A DNA stretch of 64,000 nucleotides from Hybos culiciformis (lineage: Eukaryota > Arthropoda > Insecta > Diptera > Hybotidae): the NCBI GenBank assembly GCA_964007475.1, contig OZ023273.1:99490533-99554532 (forward strand), given 5' to 3'. Positions 1-14,104 of the stretch are shown here, one piece after another (the stretch's first letter is position 1; every line of letters starts with the position of its first letter). Below the pieces are notes generated by a model, which saw only the letters and a program-made list of their open reading frames with translations, was not told the origin of the DNA and did not search any database. Made by a program: the position numbers and the translations under genes.

Positions 1-167
1 ACCTAAGTGATGTTATGTACACAATAATAAATCACTTAAATTATCTTTCCAATACAACGTTCATTCATACCGTAGCCACAGTAATTATAAAAACACGGAA
101 AATAGATTTAGCCAGTTGACAAATCTTTTCTTATTAGATTAGACGAAACTGAAAAAGATGACGCATG

Positions 168-495
168 TTATGCCATTGATTTGATCAAGATCAGCTGAAT
201 TTTTTTTTTATTTTTTATTAAAGTTACCAAATCACTAGATGGGATACCTTTTATACTTAAAAAAGTATGGATTTGGTAATGAGGACAGGAAGTAGAGAGT
301 GGGTTAAAAAGTGAGACATTTAGGAGGTAATCATTTACACTCTTCTTAAAGCGGTGCAAGTCGTAAATCAAACTTCCGCCAGCTGTTGGAAACAATTTTG
401 ATGGGAGAACATTCCACATTCTCGAGTTTGCGAACTAAAAACGAATCTCCGAAGCTCGTTCTTTCACATCTTGGAATTTTGATGAAATATGTAAT
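168..495 (-). pseudogene. Decayed non-LTR retrotransposon ORF2 tail
   Basis: Reading the minus strand from about 495, one frame gives a phrase like RTSFGDSFLVRKLEN. A neighbouring frame continues with MWNVLPSKLF and then HRFKKSVNDYL. The pattern (Ser/Phe-rich start, W-N-x-L-P, then F-K near the end) is the usual C-terminal tail of jockey/R1-like LINE reverse-transcriptase ORFs. The frame change at about 420 means it is broken. There is no RT domain beside it, so this is a truncated relic. The assignment rests on short motifs. Confidence 0.45.
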
Positions 496-779
496 AGTTT
501 AATAGTTATGGCATTTTAATGTGGGACAGACGGGCATATAGAATATGAAAATTTTTTGTTTTTTGATAAAAAAAACCGATTAAAAAAGTAGTTTTGCATA
601 AAGTACGAATTTTTCTAAAATAAAACTTTTGAGAGAAAATTTTCTAGAAATGAAATGATTTAGACTAAAACAAATGCATTAAAAAAATATACAATAGTAC
701 ACCTATAAAAATATATAACAGTCTACTATAGCGTCAATAAAGCGCTCGTTTTCAACATTTTGATTTAAAAGATTTTACT

Positions 780-1140
780 TTTAAGATACCATATTTTTTA
801 GGCCCCTTCAATATATACCAATACCATTAAGTTCCAAATGTAAGAGTTTTTATCGAAATCCAGATCCAGTGAGAATCCTTGGAAAGTCTAAGCATTTTTT
901 TAAGTTTCTCTGTATCCGACATCTATCTATACCTGACATCTATTTATACCCAAACCCAATACACTAATTTTCTTAGGAATTCATTAAAACTTTTAAAAAA
1001 ATTTATAATAATTATATTAATTTTATATGAAAATTTTTTAGACCCTTGTCCCAAAATCGTAGATTCTTATCTTTTAGTCGAAAGTGAAAGCGATTTCGGA
1101 TATTTTGACATTTAATCGGACGGACATTTAATAAAATAAT
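780..1140 (+). repeat. Dispersed repeat family A, copy 1
   Basis: This copy shares an ordered series of short blocks with 3835-4262: a 'taagtttctct' block, a 'gacatctatctat' block, 'atatgaaaatt' followed by 'tttagaccctt', and a terminal 'cggacggacattta' block. A partial inverted copy lies near 51715-51900. No coding capacity is seen; it is probably a non-autonomous transposon or the remains of a long one. Confidence 0.5.
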
Positions 1141-3834
1141 ATACGTATTACATAATTGGTTTTTTTATATAATTGGTGATGGGAATCGAGCTAAAGAGTA
1201 AAAAACAAAATGGATTTTGAAATTTGTTTTTTAAAACCATGTATAGGCAATAAAAAGATAATCTTAAGTTAGATCATAAAATGTGTAAGAATGTGTTTAT
1301 TACTATTTCAAAAATAAAGAATAATTTGCTACGTCAGTTTCTTAAAGATAACAAATATTGTACTTATATAAATACAATAACCCCTTTTATAACAAGGTAG
1401 ATTCGTTGTAGGAGTTCTGGAAGGTTTGGTTTAAATCTAATATAAATTTAAAAATACATTATTATTAACAATATTCTTCCAATTCAAAAACTAGAAACAC
1501 GATTTTAATAAAATAAGTTAATTTAAAAACTGTATACAATAATTGCCAAAATGTTGAACCTACATTCGTAGTTACGTCACTGCACAAATAAAGGAATTAC
1601 CACGTTATATGGGGTAAACATCGTGTTATACGGGGGAAGGAATCGCTTTCTAACAAAATCGCATTATAAGAGAAGAGGGTTAACTGTATATGTAAAATGG
1701 TACTTGTATAACTATATACTATGTTATGTGAATTATGTATTTTTTTTTATTTTTGTGATATTAAATTTTTATTATCAATTGAAGAAAAAAATAGATTTAA
1801 AAAATAGATGCAAAGTAATGTAGTCTACAATATATTATGTAGTCTATACTATAATATATAAAAACATAAACATGATCTGAAAACATAAATATTAACTGAA
1901 ATTGGAGTCCATCGTAGTTATAAGTTATAAGCTCAAGATAAATGTAGTATTTTATCTAAGAAATAAGTTTTAGTAGTCTCTAAATAGTATTACATAATAA
2001 ATTATAATATATAGCTACAAACATAAATATAATTGTATTTTTATATTTTGAATTACATTGGCATATAAAAAAATAAATAAATGGGTAAATAAAAATTATA
2101 TATAGGTACTATACAAATATAGGATTAATGAAGTTGTTAAGTTATGACAGATATGTATATTAAACTCCACTAAAAAAATTAAATTCTTACATGACCCAGT
2201 AGATGGTGGTATTTCTCTTCAGCCAAGTTGAATAGCGACATTACATTACTCATACCTAAAATAACAAAATTTACTTTGTCAGCGTTATGCATTCTCTAAA
2301 ATTTTGCATTTGAATTAGGGAAACAATATAATGTTTTATTGTTCATCAAGAGTGATATACATACATATGCATGCTGCATTATCATAACATTAATTTTTGA
2401 ATATTTATGAAATTTTAAGTTAATTCAAAGAACCGAAAAGATTCAATTAATTTTTAAACTTTATTATGTAAAAATCCAGTACTATGTATCATTTACTTTT
2501 GTTTTTTTTTATTGATTTTTAGATATAGTATAACTTACCAAATTTCTCATTAATTTCTATCAATATATTTATCTTTTTTACGCAGTGGAAATTCTTTTTG
2601 ATTTAGTTCATTCTAATTTAAGATATCTCTTTAGTTTAATATTTCAAGATGAATTTATTCATAACTTATTCTTAAAAAAATTTAAAATTCATGAAAAAGT
2701 TCAAAAAGATACAACGAAATACATTCATAATCGTATACAATTTAAATACAACTTCGATTGATTTTATTTTTATCCTGGTCAGAAAAATAACAGTTATCAA
2801 AAAATTAAACGTAATGTCGACGATATACTCAAAAAATTAAATTTTTTATGGTTATGTCTATTTTTAAATAATTTGTCAACAACTCTAGGAAGCAATCGCA
2901 ATTTGTATTGTATGCATAATACACACAAAATGTACCAACATTTTTCATAATCTATAAAAAAATCGTCCTCCGAGATCATATTTAACCAATTATTTTTCGC
3001 ATAAATTTTTTTAAAACATTTAAAACAGAACTAATTTAAAACCAAAAAATATGATGATGGACATAGGATAAGTATGTACTTACCAGTTTTGAATACAAAA
3101 AATCAATACGTGTTTTTGCACACACAAATCAGAAAATTTACTGACTTACTAATAAGAAAATAAGACACTTTTTGAAAAAAAATGTACAAAATTACTATAT
3201 AAATTGAACAAATAGTGAACATGTCCATAAAATATTTTAAGATTTGGAATTGTAATGCCTAGACTGGAAATCAACATTTAGATTAAGACAACATTTTAAA
3301 TTTTAATTTTGCTTTGTTAGAAGTGGCTCTTTTACGGAAATTTACAGGATTTTTATCTTATAAAGAACTAAATCAAAAATTAATCATACTTACTATAAGC
3401 GATAAAAACTTCATTATTAGAGTTTCGGTATTCTAAAACTCCAAGATTTTTATTGAATCCTAATATCTTTTTCATTTCCTGGAAATAAGTAGAGTTAATA
3501 TGTAATATGTATGAATTTTATTATCGTTAAATGAGTTTAGTTCTTATTATTTGGAACAAACTTAAATTAAAACTAAACTTACAAATGGGTCCGGAATTCC
3601 TTCATTTAGCAACGATGTATCAAATTGGAAACTCATTTTATAATTCGTATATTGATTGAATTGTTTAGATAAAAATTATATTTATATTATAAAAATAAAA
3701 CTTAATTTCAGGTAATAAATAGTTTATGGTTGCTAAGTGCTTATTTGTAGGGAAGAATGAAATTAAAAAGAAATCGTATTAAAAAAATTTATAGAACAAT
3801 CCGTTTTAAACATTTCGATTTAAGTTCCTTTTAT

Positions 3835-4262
3835 TTTGAGATACCTATTGATCACAACAAGGAGCCAAACATTTTTTTTAGGTTCCTTCTATACTAATCT
3901 ATCCCAATACTATTTAGAAAATACACAAATATATATTTTTTTATCAAAATCCAGACCCTAGGCCAAATTTTTGGAAATAATGGGGGTCTAATCTTTTTTT
4001 TAAGTTTCTCTAATTGACATCTATCTATCATACTTATTTTCATCGGAATCCATTAAAAGTTTTAATAAAATTAAGAATGTTTGTATAAAATTTATATGAA
4101 AATTATTTAGACCCTTAGCTGGTCGAGAGTCTTTAACTCCAAAATGTTAACTTTTTTCCACGTGAGAGTGAGCGAGATTTGGCTTTCAAAAAAGTAAAAT
4201 CGACTGGTTTATAACTGTTGTAAGCATTTTAGTAGCGAACGGACGGACATTTAATTAAAACA
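3835..4262 (+). repeat. Dispersed repeat family A, copy 2
   Basis: Same block order as copy 1, ending with 'cggacggacatttaatt'. It diverges by many small indels, so the insertion is old. The boundaries are approximate. Confidence 0.5.
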
Positions 4263-4916
4263 TATAATTCTTTTTTTATTTTTGACGGAAAACGGCTTAA
4301 AATATATTTACAACAGGACGCACCAACATTATGTTGTTTAGAAAATTTATTTGAGGAGAGTAAAGTATCATAGAAATTGGTCCTCTCAGTTAATAACTCC
4401 ACAAAAAATCTCTTAATTAATAACTTTCTCTAGCTAAGAACTGGAGAAATCATTCATGGTCAATCTACCTTTGTTGTAGAATACTATCCAAGTTGACGCA
4501 GTTTTTGTTCAGTTAAGGGATATTCTTTGAAAATAAAAACTCCTAGTACACTTAATTTAAACTTTTATTTAATGAAATCTTTGAACTTTTCTTAACTTAG
4601 GATAATATTTTTATTTCATTACAGAAATTGTATTAATCTTAAAATTTAGTTTCATATTTCGTTATTCATCATCTTTCAGTTCTTTGGCAGCACATTGTCC
4701 CCATTTTAAAATATTACATATGCTTAATTTTCGGCTCTGCTAATATTTGAATATTCTAAAAAAAAAAAAAAAAAATGATGATAATGTAGTTATAATTTTT
4801 AATATGTTGCAATGCAATTCATCATTATTTTAACACGTTCATATAGTTAGCATTTCTAGGATAAAATATAAGATAAGCTTTAATATCAGTAAAACTTTTA
4901 TTAGGAAAATACTTGC

Positions 4917-5435
4917 CACATATACACTGCTTTGAATATTAGATGAAAAAACGTTCTCGGAAACAAGTTTTTTATCCGTAGTTTTTTTTGCCAATCTTTT
5001 GGCTTTAGTTTCAATATAGCGTTTTTGTAATATTGTAGTTTCATGATTTTGTTGTTCACAATGATTACTGAATGTTTGTTCATATCTTGGAATGCAATCA
5101 CTTTGTCTTTGACGATAATTTGCTATACGTCTTCTCAATCTATCAACGACAGCTTGACGATTTGGCGCTAAAGGTTCATTCTGGTTTAAAAGAATTGGTT
5201 TTTGATCTTGCAAAAATTGAGAATTTTCTCGCATCAAGTTCTGTTGAAGTAATTTTTGTTGATGATGTTTAAGTTTAGGCTTATTATGTGCTTTAGAAAC
5301 TAATTCCTGTTGCTTCTGATAATGTCTTTGTTCTTGTAGACTTTCTTGGTGTGGCTGTTTTTGACTGTGATGTTGATGTTGCATTGTTGTCGTTAAAACA
5401 GGATTACTAAACATTGGAAGACCTTCAATATCCAT
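4917..5435 (-). CDS. mam: Mastermind, first coding exon (MamL-1 domain)
   Basis: Mastermind is the nuclear co-activator that binds the composite surface of Notch intracellular domain and CSL/Su(H). The exon encodes about 173 residues. I place the start at the Met that opens [10 protein letters not shown], because this resembles the N-terminus of known insect Mam; an upstream in-frame ATG at 5462 is possible. Residues 11-90 are rich in Gln and His. Residues 91-152 form the MamL-1 helix, with [14 protein letters not shown]-x-PRYE, HCEQQ and ETKAKR, the basic/amphipathic helix that contacts the Notch/CSL groove. The frame stays open beyond the domain into low-quality sequence, so the exon must end near 4917. 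Candidate donors are a phase-0 GCAAGT at 4916 or a GT three bases further on. The later acidic and Gln-rich exons are not in the window. Domain identity is strong; the exact 3' end is not. Confidence 0.9.
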
Positions 5436-6631
5436 TGAATAATTTGTTGTTCCAAAAATCAATGTCTTTGAAAAATTGAAAAAAAAAAAAATTGTTCAAC
5501 ATCAAGAAAAAATAACATTCATTTCATAAATCAGAATCTAACTTTATTTTTGTAATGTTATCATAGTGAAAATATTTTTGTCATATTGACGAGATTTTAT
5601 TATATTGGTATGGAATGAGTGTATATATAATATGTAGATAATATGTGCTATTTGATATGTCTACTTTTATAAAAATCGTATTTTATTTTAAAAGAACATT
5701 ATCATCAATATAAGTTAGTATTGATAACATTCTTGTCGTGTGAAAATTTCCGATAAAAATAATACTTTTAAAACACATTACTACTTATTACAAACATTTT
5801 TTCATAAAAAGTTTAAAAAATTCCTATAATTAAAATGATAATCTTTAACATGTGAAGAAAATAAATTTAATACATAAATAACACACTATAAAAATATCAT
5901 ATAACATATAGTTCAAATTAAATTGATAAATTAACATTAAATCAATTCCAAATGTGAACTGTCAAATAAATGAAAATAAAATAAATATACATAATGCATA
6001 GTTTAATACAATTTTAGTTCCGTGATGTAAATAATTTCTTGCAGTTCTTTAAATAAATATTATTTTGATTGTATTTATGACTTTGAGTGTAATTTATTTT
6101 TATTAAAAAAAAAAACAAAAACAAATTTAATTAAGTAAAATATATATAGAATAGAATAAAATTTTGTTACTATAGGTTTTTTTTGGTAGTAACAAGTAAT
6201 GAAACTTGAATTCACAGTAATATGCAAATATATTTTTTCAGATTCTACATAACTTTTCCATAAACTAAGAAGCTAACTCTTTACACAGAATTTTTTTAGG
6301 AAACTTTTAAAATTTTTTGTTTTAGTTCTCCAGGTCATCCATTTTAATATGCATATTTTTAGGCAAGAATTTCCTGAATAAGAAAAAGGCTTAAAAACGT
6401 TGCAAAAGAAACATAAAACTTTTTGTCGGTGTCTGGAAACATTCAATATTAAAGTGAAAATATGTTGGCCCCGCATTGTTAGAATCCTAGAAATAAGAGC
6501 TTCATATTAAATTTGACTGGCCCATGTTACTGTTAGTTTATAGATTTTATATCTCTAATCTTATGCGTAATGGTAAGAAAGTTGGTTTCACAAAAAATAA
6601 CGTTTTTAATTAAATTTTAGTATTTTGGGAT

Positions 6632-6679
6632 AAATAAAAAGTTTGTTGAAAACTGGAAATTTCAACAAACTTTTTATTT
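6632..6679. repeat. Perfect 20-bp inverted repeat (hairpin)
   Basis: Positions 6632-6651 are the exact reverse complement of 6660-6679, separated by 8 nt. The arm reads AAATAAAAAGTTTGTTGAAA. It could be a foldback remnant or an RNA hairpin; at 48 nt it is too short for a typical animal pre-miRNA. Confidence 0.7.
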
Positions 6680-6942
6680 AAACACTCAAAAAAATTCGGA
6701 AGAAATATATAGTGTTTTTGTATGAGCATTTTTTCCTTGCTATGGCAAATAGATAATCTAGCTAAAGTCTTACACCATATACTTCAATTTGACCTGTTTG
6801 TATAATACTGAGGATATACATAAATTATGGCTGCGGTAAAGTACGTTTTTCGAAGTCGATCAATAACGTCTTATAATATGATATGAGGGAGACATTCAGA
6901 TTTTCTCGACATTTTATAGAACTGAAGCTTGTATTCGTAATG

Positions 6943-7174
6943 CTGGGATTACACGCTTATGCTATTTGCGCAAATTGGCTTGCATAAAACAATTGGCGAA
7001 AGTAATTCGAATTTTATTTATTCATTTATTTATTCATCGTCAAAATTTCCGATTTTGTTTTCACATAAATCTTGTCACCAATAAATTATTCAAACTAGCA
7101 TAAACGTGTAAAAGTAAACATAACTTCAGTTCAATACAGTGCAATTTGCATGAGCGTGTAAACCCAGACTTTGG
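6943..7174. mobile_element. Short inverted-repeat element (MITE family B, copy 1)
   Basis: The left end has CTGGGATTACACGCTTATGC and the right end the reverse complement of nearly the same (GCATGAGCGTGTAAACCCAG). A related copy lies at about 48868-49088 and shares internal text (the 'aaatcttgt.accaa' block). No clear target duplication was found, so superfamily is open. Confidence 0.6.
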
Positions 7175-9239
7175 TCACATTTCAAAATTTTAATAAGGAG
7201 TTAGAGCTAAAGGGCATCTCTTTCAATTAAAGCTAAACCCAAAATTATGGCTAAAAATATTAATTAAAATAATTATAAATAAATAGTAAGAATAAAAATA
7301 AATTAAATGGTATAATAAAATAAAAATAAAATTTTCAATGTAACTGTTGATAAAAGATGGAAAAATATTAGTATGGAGATCACACATTACCATTGTCCTT
7401 TGCAGGTGAATAATTATTTTAAATAGTTTTTGTCATAATTATGGGTCGAACATTAATACATTTAAATTATTTCCTAAATCTTCTGAATGAATTTTTAATA
7501 AAAAAACAAAATTTTATGAAAAAAAAACAAACCCTTTGTTCCACACCGTTTTTAGGCCTTATATTGGAAAGTAGCTGCAACACTTTCTGATTGTAATATT
7601 ATTGTATTTAGAGAAAAATATGAAAAATTTTTTTTTTTATTTATTTATTCTATTTTAACAAATTATTGTAAATTTAAAGTTTCATCATTTTCTAAATTTT
7701 TTTGACTTTTCTTTCTATTTACTAACAAAAAAAAAAAAAACTATGAAGAAAACATTAGAAAATCTTTATAAATATCAGTGTAAATATATAAACTCAGTTG
7801 CTTAAAATACATGTAAAATAAAAGAGAATATATTTTTTTTGACAAATGAATTTCAATATACAAAATTTATTGTAGCAAAGCAATTGTACAGATTGGACAG
7901 CTGGTATTTTTGTTGAAGCCATATTATATTTTTTCTTTTTATGTTGCATTGCAACATAAAAGTGTTGCCAATATTTGTTTTGATTTAGTTTTTTCTAAGC
8001 GTAAATAAACATAAACAATTTATATTATATTTATTTAAATAAGTTAAAAAAAAAATTCTGTTAGTTCTAGAAAATCTAACTTCTTAAAAAAAAGGCATTA
8101 TATTTATACTGTTGAAATTCACATCGATTTATTATTTATTATTATAATATTATTTTGTTATTTCTTTATTTGTCAATCCTTACTAGGTTTAAAACTTTGA
8201 ATATACAATTTGTTATTGTTAAACCTCATCAGCAATAACCAAAATAGATATAATGGAAAATTACCGTTTAAAAGACGAATATCAGATGCCTCTTAAATTT
8301 ACACAAAGTTCTGTGATCTTTGGTATACAATGAAACATTAATCTTGTTCGGAGCGCAACATTCCAAAGGTATTTCCTTTGCTTGAGATCTACGTAAAATC
8401 AACGAGTCCGCCAATCTCATCTACCTAAGAAAAATGTATAGGCCTGCATGAGTTGTCAACTGAACCTACGCAATAATTAAATAACTTCAATAGTGTACTG
8501 AATTGAATTTGTAATCTGAGTTATCAATAAAATTTACACTTATAGTAACACTATGTAAATGTAATAATTTTACCTTTCTATTTGAATACACCTTTTATTT
8601 TCTTTTCTTTCTTTTTTCAGAGAACGGATATAAATGGTTGATGATGACGACTAAAAACTACTCTTTATAATACTTTTGGTTTTTTTTTAAATACATTTTG
8701 CTTTCGAAAAAATATGCAAAATTGCTTATTCTTTCAGTTTTACGATTTAATAATGAAATTGAACTAAAACCAATTCTATTATTTCTTAAAATTATAGTAT
8801 ACATATATTAGAAATGAAATTAAAAATTTTAAATTCTTTCTACGCATTTATGTATTGAGCAAATTTACTCTGTGATAGTGCACTATTGAATTTACTTAAA
8901 AAACTATTGTAATGAAATTAAATTCAAAATTGTAATCTTGGTTTTAAATAAAAATAATATTGGCTTATATAGTCTAAGAGTTTAATAGTCCAGTTCAATA
9001 GTTAAACGAATTATTTTCATTCTCAATTACACTATATCCATAAAAATGTAAATATTTTACAATAACCAGACATTGTTACTAAACTTAAATATTATTAGTA
9101 AACTTATATATTCGTACTAAAGTTATATATTGCTTGAGAAATTTTGTATTTAATAGACGGAAGAGTAAAAACCTATGTACTGAACTGTAATACCAAATAA
9201 TAAGTGTTTGTAATATTTTGATTTTAAACAAACATTTAT

Positions 9240-10217
9240 ATATTTAATGTGTACAAAATGTATATACATATACACGATATACACAACATTAAATGCTCAC
9301 ATAGTAAGCATATAATATTCTTTTTTTATTTATATACTATTTATTTGTGTTTACAACATGCAGAATCTTTTTCTAAAAAAAAAAAAAAAATTGTATCTTT
9401 GAGATTTTATTTTATTTTTTTTTTTTTTTCAATACGGAAAATTTATAATAATTGCTCTCTCGCAATATGGCGTCGTCGTTACGTTAGTTTTTTTTTTTTT
9501 TATTAAGAAGACGTACCTTAATCTTAAATGTTTTCATTTTTCTAAATAAAATATAAAGAGAAACTTTTATTTTAAAAATATTAAATTAAAGCAAAAAAAA
9601 AAAAACAATATAAAAAATTATTGAGATTAATAATTATTAGATAAAATTAAAAAGAAATTTATGAGATTATTTTAATAAATATAAAATAAGTTGAAATTTT
9701 GAGATTATTTTAAAATATCCAAAAAAAAAAAAAGTAATATTTTATCCCTTTAAAAAAAAAAAAATTAACCGAATAAAAAGTATATAATTTGCAAATTTTT
9801 TTTCATTGCTTTTTAATTTAATTTTTCTTTTATTACCAAAACGTAAAATTTATATTCGTGCTTAGTTTTATTAATATTTTTTTTTTATATAGTTTTCATT
9901 CAACAAGAGCAAATTTATAGTTAGCCAGTCAGCTATTAAATTATTGAATGAAAGTATAGCAAACAATTTTATTACAATACTATAATTTAAAATAAAATAA
10001 AATATAAATTTAAGAAAAATAAAAGTGAATAAAAATTAAAAAATAAATAATTATTTTAAATATAAAATTTAATAAAAAGTTAAAAAGGAAAAAAAAAAAT
10101 AAAATAAAATTTGATATAAACAAAAATTATAAATATAAATAAAAATAAATATAAACATCCAAGTGAAAAAGAAAAAAATTAAAATTAACATAAAAAGAGG
10201 AAATTATTATTAAAACC

Positions 10218-10250
<33 letters not shown>

Positions 10251-11560
10251 AAAATTTAAATAAATAAATAATTCTGTGTACAACATTTTTTTTATGATAA
10301 ATTTCAGTTAGATACATACAATTTTTTATTTTTTTTTTTTTTGCTATTTTCATGAAATTTATGATTATGTTGTAGATGTACACTTACCTCAGTACATAGA
10401 TAATATTATTGGCGGTGGTTTTTTTTTTTTATATATTTTTTTTTGATTTATGGAAATACATTATAATAAAAATCAATAATTTTTAATGACAGCGGAAATT
10501 AAAAGTAATGTTGATTAAAAAAAATAAAACAAATTTTTTTTTTAATGTTTGCTTCTAATCAAATTTTTTGTTTTTTTTGTACTAAAAATAGAAAATATTA
10601 ATATAAATATTATATAAAAGTATGCTTTTATGTATTTAGGTATAAATTTTTAATTAATATGAGAAAAGAAAAAAAATTGTGTGTACAGTATGTGCAAGAG
10701 AATTCTGCATACGGTGTAGTCTTTTGGGAAGTTTTCCGGCATTTTACTAATATGTTTATAATAAATAATAAAGTTAGGCGTCTTAAAATGAAGAAAATGT
10801 TAAAATATGGCAGTTGTATATTATTGGATATATTTTGAACATCTTGTTTTTAGTTTTGAACAGAAAGTTAGCGAAAGATATAAAAATAATAAAAAAAAAA
10901 TTGGTAATAAAAAGAAATTTAATGTGCTTTCTTCAAGTATATATTATTTGTGTATCAGAAGTTTGTCTCAGTAATTTTAGAAAATTATATCCCCCATTAA
11001 AATAAAGATTATGTTTTTTTGCCTTATGCTTGCTTTATGTTTATTATTAACAACAAAAACAAAATATTTTCTTTTCCTTTGTTTTGTTTTTCATTTTAAG
11101 AAATAAGTATAAAAATGCTTTGGATACAAAAAAAAAAAAAATTGTTATATTCACCAAAGTATTAAATTAACAAAAAAAAATTAAATGTAATTTGATTTTA
11201 TTTTTTAATAGTTTTTGACATGTTAGCGAATTTTATTTTTTTTTTATTTTTTAAAATTACAAGCATGGTAGAAAAGAAAAATTTAATATATATAACTTCA
11301 AAGATTCTAAAATTAATTAATTAGTTAAGATAAAATCAACCGTGAATGAAGTTCGGGATTATTATATTAGAAATAATTTTTTTTTTTTTAAATAATATTG
11401 AAATTAAAATTTTTTTTTTTTTGCTTATTTTAATCCTAAATTATATTGTAAGTAAATTAATATTTAATTATTCCTATAAATTATGTACAGAAAAAGCGTC
11501 AGACAAATTGTATATTAGAAAACAACAATAAAAAAAAAATTAATTTAATTTTTTGCAGAT
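9240..11560. other. Homopolymer-rich A/T low-complexity zone
   Basis: Dense runs of 8-15 A or T on both strands, with very little G or C. No exon or repeat boundary could be supported. Similar texture occurs at 13440-13900 and 50760-51540. Confidence 0.6.
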
Positions 11561-12199
11561 TATCTGTACAAAATGTCTGGAAATCGTACATAGATTTTCG
11601 TAATTTTTTCCATGAATCACTGTTACAAATTTAAAAGTATATTTTGCATGTCACACCCAAAAAATACTGTATAGAGCTGTATTTAATTTAAAAAAAAAAA
11701 ATTTTCCGATTTAGACAGAAAAATACTGGTGATGAATTCAATAATATATAGGAAATTTTCATTTATAATATATATAATACAATATGTTGTGATGAGTAGT
11801 AGCCTTCTTTTATTTTGTTACGGGTTGTACCATCATCATCCACATCATTAAGTGCTGCAAAACAAAATTATTATGATGAATAATTTTTAATATATGTATG
11901 AAGAAATTTTAATTTTTATCAATTACTTAGTCAAATTCCTTAGAGGTGCATACCAATATTATGTAATAGCTATTATAAATTTTCATTAATTCAAAATCAA
12001 GAGCCAACATAAAATAATTGATTCCGTTTGTCATCCATCCCTCTAAAAATTTTCTTTATATTTTCCATAATGTAGATCTATAATGTTTGCTCATTTTGAA
12101 ATTAGAAGATTTTAATTTTTATTTTTCAACAATTTAAGAATGTCGTCGTTGTAATTTTTTGTTGCAGTAATTATTATAAACCTATTTATTCCTCTTACA

Positions 12200-12800
12200 T
12201 TTAAATATAATCGGGAGTTGTATTTAATGACGTAACCAAAGTCTCTAAAATATTTCCTAGAAAAATTAATCCTGAATTAAAAAAACCGGAAAAAGAAATA
12301 TCGCATTTTAAAAACGCGGAAAAAAATACCGGGTATTTTTATGCATAATTAAAATAAAAGTTAGTACCTTCTTTGTGGTTTATAATAACTATTTGAAATT
12401 TATTTAAGAATTTAGAATTAAAACGGTACTAATAAATTAATAAATGAAAAAAAAATAGATTAAACTCGATATGCCCTAAGATGTCTCCGTTTGTGGTCTA
12501 TAATCCTATTTGGGAGTTTTTTACTTCCACGACAACGTAACTAAATGACTTAAAATTCCGGTATTTTTGTGATCCGGATTTTTATTTTCGGGATTTTAAG
12601 TTCGGGATTTTAATATTTTAGGTTTTGCGATTAAAGCTCGGTTTTCACGATCCAAGTTCACTTTGTCCAAGTTACTTTAATCAAAGTGAGTTGAGCATTG
12701 TCCTACTCAACTTTGATCCAATTTGACTTTGACATCCTGTTTCCTTGATCAAAAAGAGCGTCCAAGTTGATTTCGACAAAGTATACTTGAAACTAGGCTT
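12200..12800. repeat. Degenerate tandem and inverted repeat region
   Basis: Three diverged copies of a 'tttgtggt.tataat..tattt' phrase and 'gtaac.aa' phrase occur, with imperfect inverted blocks rich in 'ccgg' and 'cggg'. From 12650 to 12790 the phrases 'caagtt' and 'ctttga' recur in both orientations. It looks like an old foldback transposon, but ends are not defined. Confidence 0.35.
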
Positions 12801-14104
12801 CAATACTCAACCTAAAAAAAAATTTTTTTTTTAATAGCTTTGGTTATTTATAAAATCACAATAATATTGCAACAGATTTTTCCATTAAATTCCTTATTTT
12901 TAGTTGTTCATAGGTTTTTGAAGGCTATATTATTATGGAACCGCATATGTAAAATCCCATTTGGGTTTTTTTTCTTCAACTGGAACTTTAAATCCATGAA
13001 ATTATATCTTTTTTTTAGCTTTTATTAGTTTAAAAAAAAAACATATTGTTTATAGATTTATATAAGAAGGAATTGTTTGCCCTTTTCTAGATTGATCTAT
13101 GCTCATTTTTTGATGGGCTTGATGATCCGTTTAAGAAACGTATAACATAAAATTTAACAAGAAAACTTAAGATCCAAACCTTAACTGAGCAGGGCGAGTA
13201 TATTTCCAGATTCGGATAATTAATGTTTATGGTTTTAAAGTTTTCATAAAATTATAAAATTAAAATCCATGAAAATAGGAAAATTAGTTCTCGTGGTTCT
13301 CAGTTCACAGGTGTTTACAAAATCCACAGACAAAATCTAAATACTCAATTGTCAGTAAATTTTGAGCATAAAACATGTATTTATATGATATGAAAATTTA
13401 TTTATTTATATATGTATATAGTACAGTAACCCCTTTGTGACAAATTAGAAATATTCATTATTTATAAAATGAAAATTATGAAAACATTTTTTTTTTTTTT
13501 TTTTGATAGCTTTTTTTCCATTTTTGTTGAGTTTTTTTTTTTTTTTTATTTTATTTATTTGATACAATGAAAAATGTCTTCTTTTTTCACAGCAAATATA
13601 ATATATATTTTTTTTTAGTGTGTCAAGTGTTATTTAAGTATAGAATCTTTTATTAAAAAATAATGTTTGTTTCTGTTCTTTATTATTTTTGTGCTAACAA
13701 ACTAAATTATTATTCCAATTAAATAATAAATTGTTTTTGTAAAATGTTAAATTAACACAAAAATTGCAATAAAAAATGTCTTGAAAGCAGACAGGATACA
13801 CATTTTTTATACATATGTGTATATTCAGACAGTTCAAGCAAAAAAAAAAAAAAAATTTAATTTTAAATTTGAACAAAAATAAAACTCAGATTTAAAAAAA
13901 AAAAAATTAAACCATCCCTGAAATTGCACTTAATTAAATCCCAAAAATAAGATGAAAATTATAATTAAAAATGAAGTAGGATTTACTTTACGAAAATTAA
14001 TAAGTTCTTTTATTTTGTGAGTTAGATAATTTTTTTTTGCTAAACTATTAAATTACTATATTATTTACACGTAGTTTTCATAAGTTATATATTTTTCTCA
14101 TTAA

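Larger units (their letters stand above)
1..4838. other. Non-coding stretch left of mam exon 1 (probably mam intron plus repeats)
   Basis: No convincing exon is seen on either strand. It lies downstream of the first mastermind coding exon, whose remaining exons are not visible, so it is probably intron of that gene. It holds a LINE tail relic near 168-495 and two same-orientation copies of a dispersed repeat (about 780-1140 and 3835-4262). Short ORFs here look like chance openings. Confidence 0.5.

Noticed and set aside
879..1115. 78-residue ORF
   Set aside because: Lies inside dispersed repeat A and is not open in the second copy.
4901..5272. Other ORFs over mam exon 1 on both strands
   Set aside because: They are alternative-frame shadows of the MamL-1 coding exon.
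6632..6679. microRNA precursor
   Set aside because: Stem-loop is only 48 nt and lacks the usual longer imperfect stem.
9240..11560. Small ORFs rich in Phe/Ile/Lys
   Set aside because: They follow from poly(A)/poly(T) runs and have no protein-like composition.
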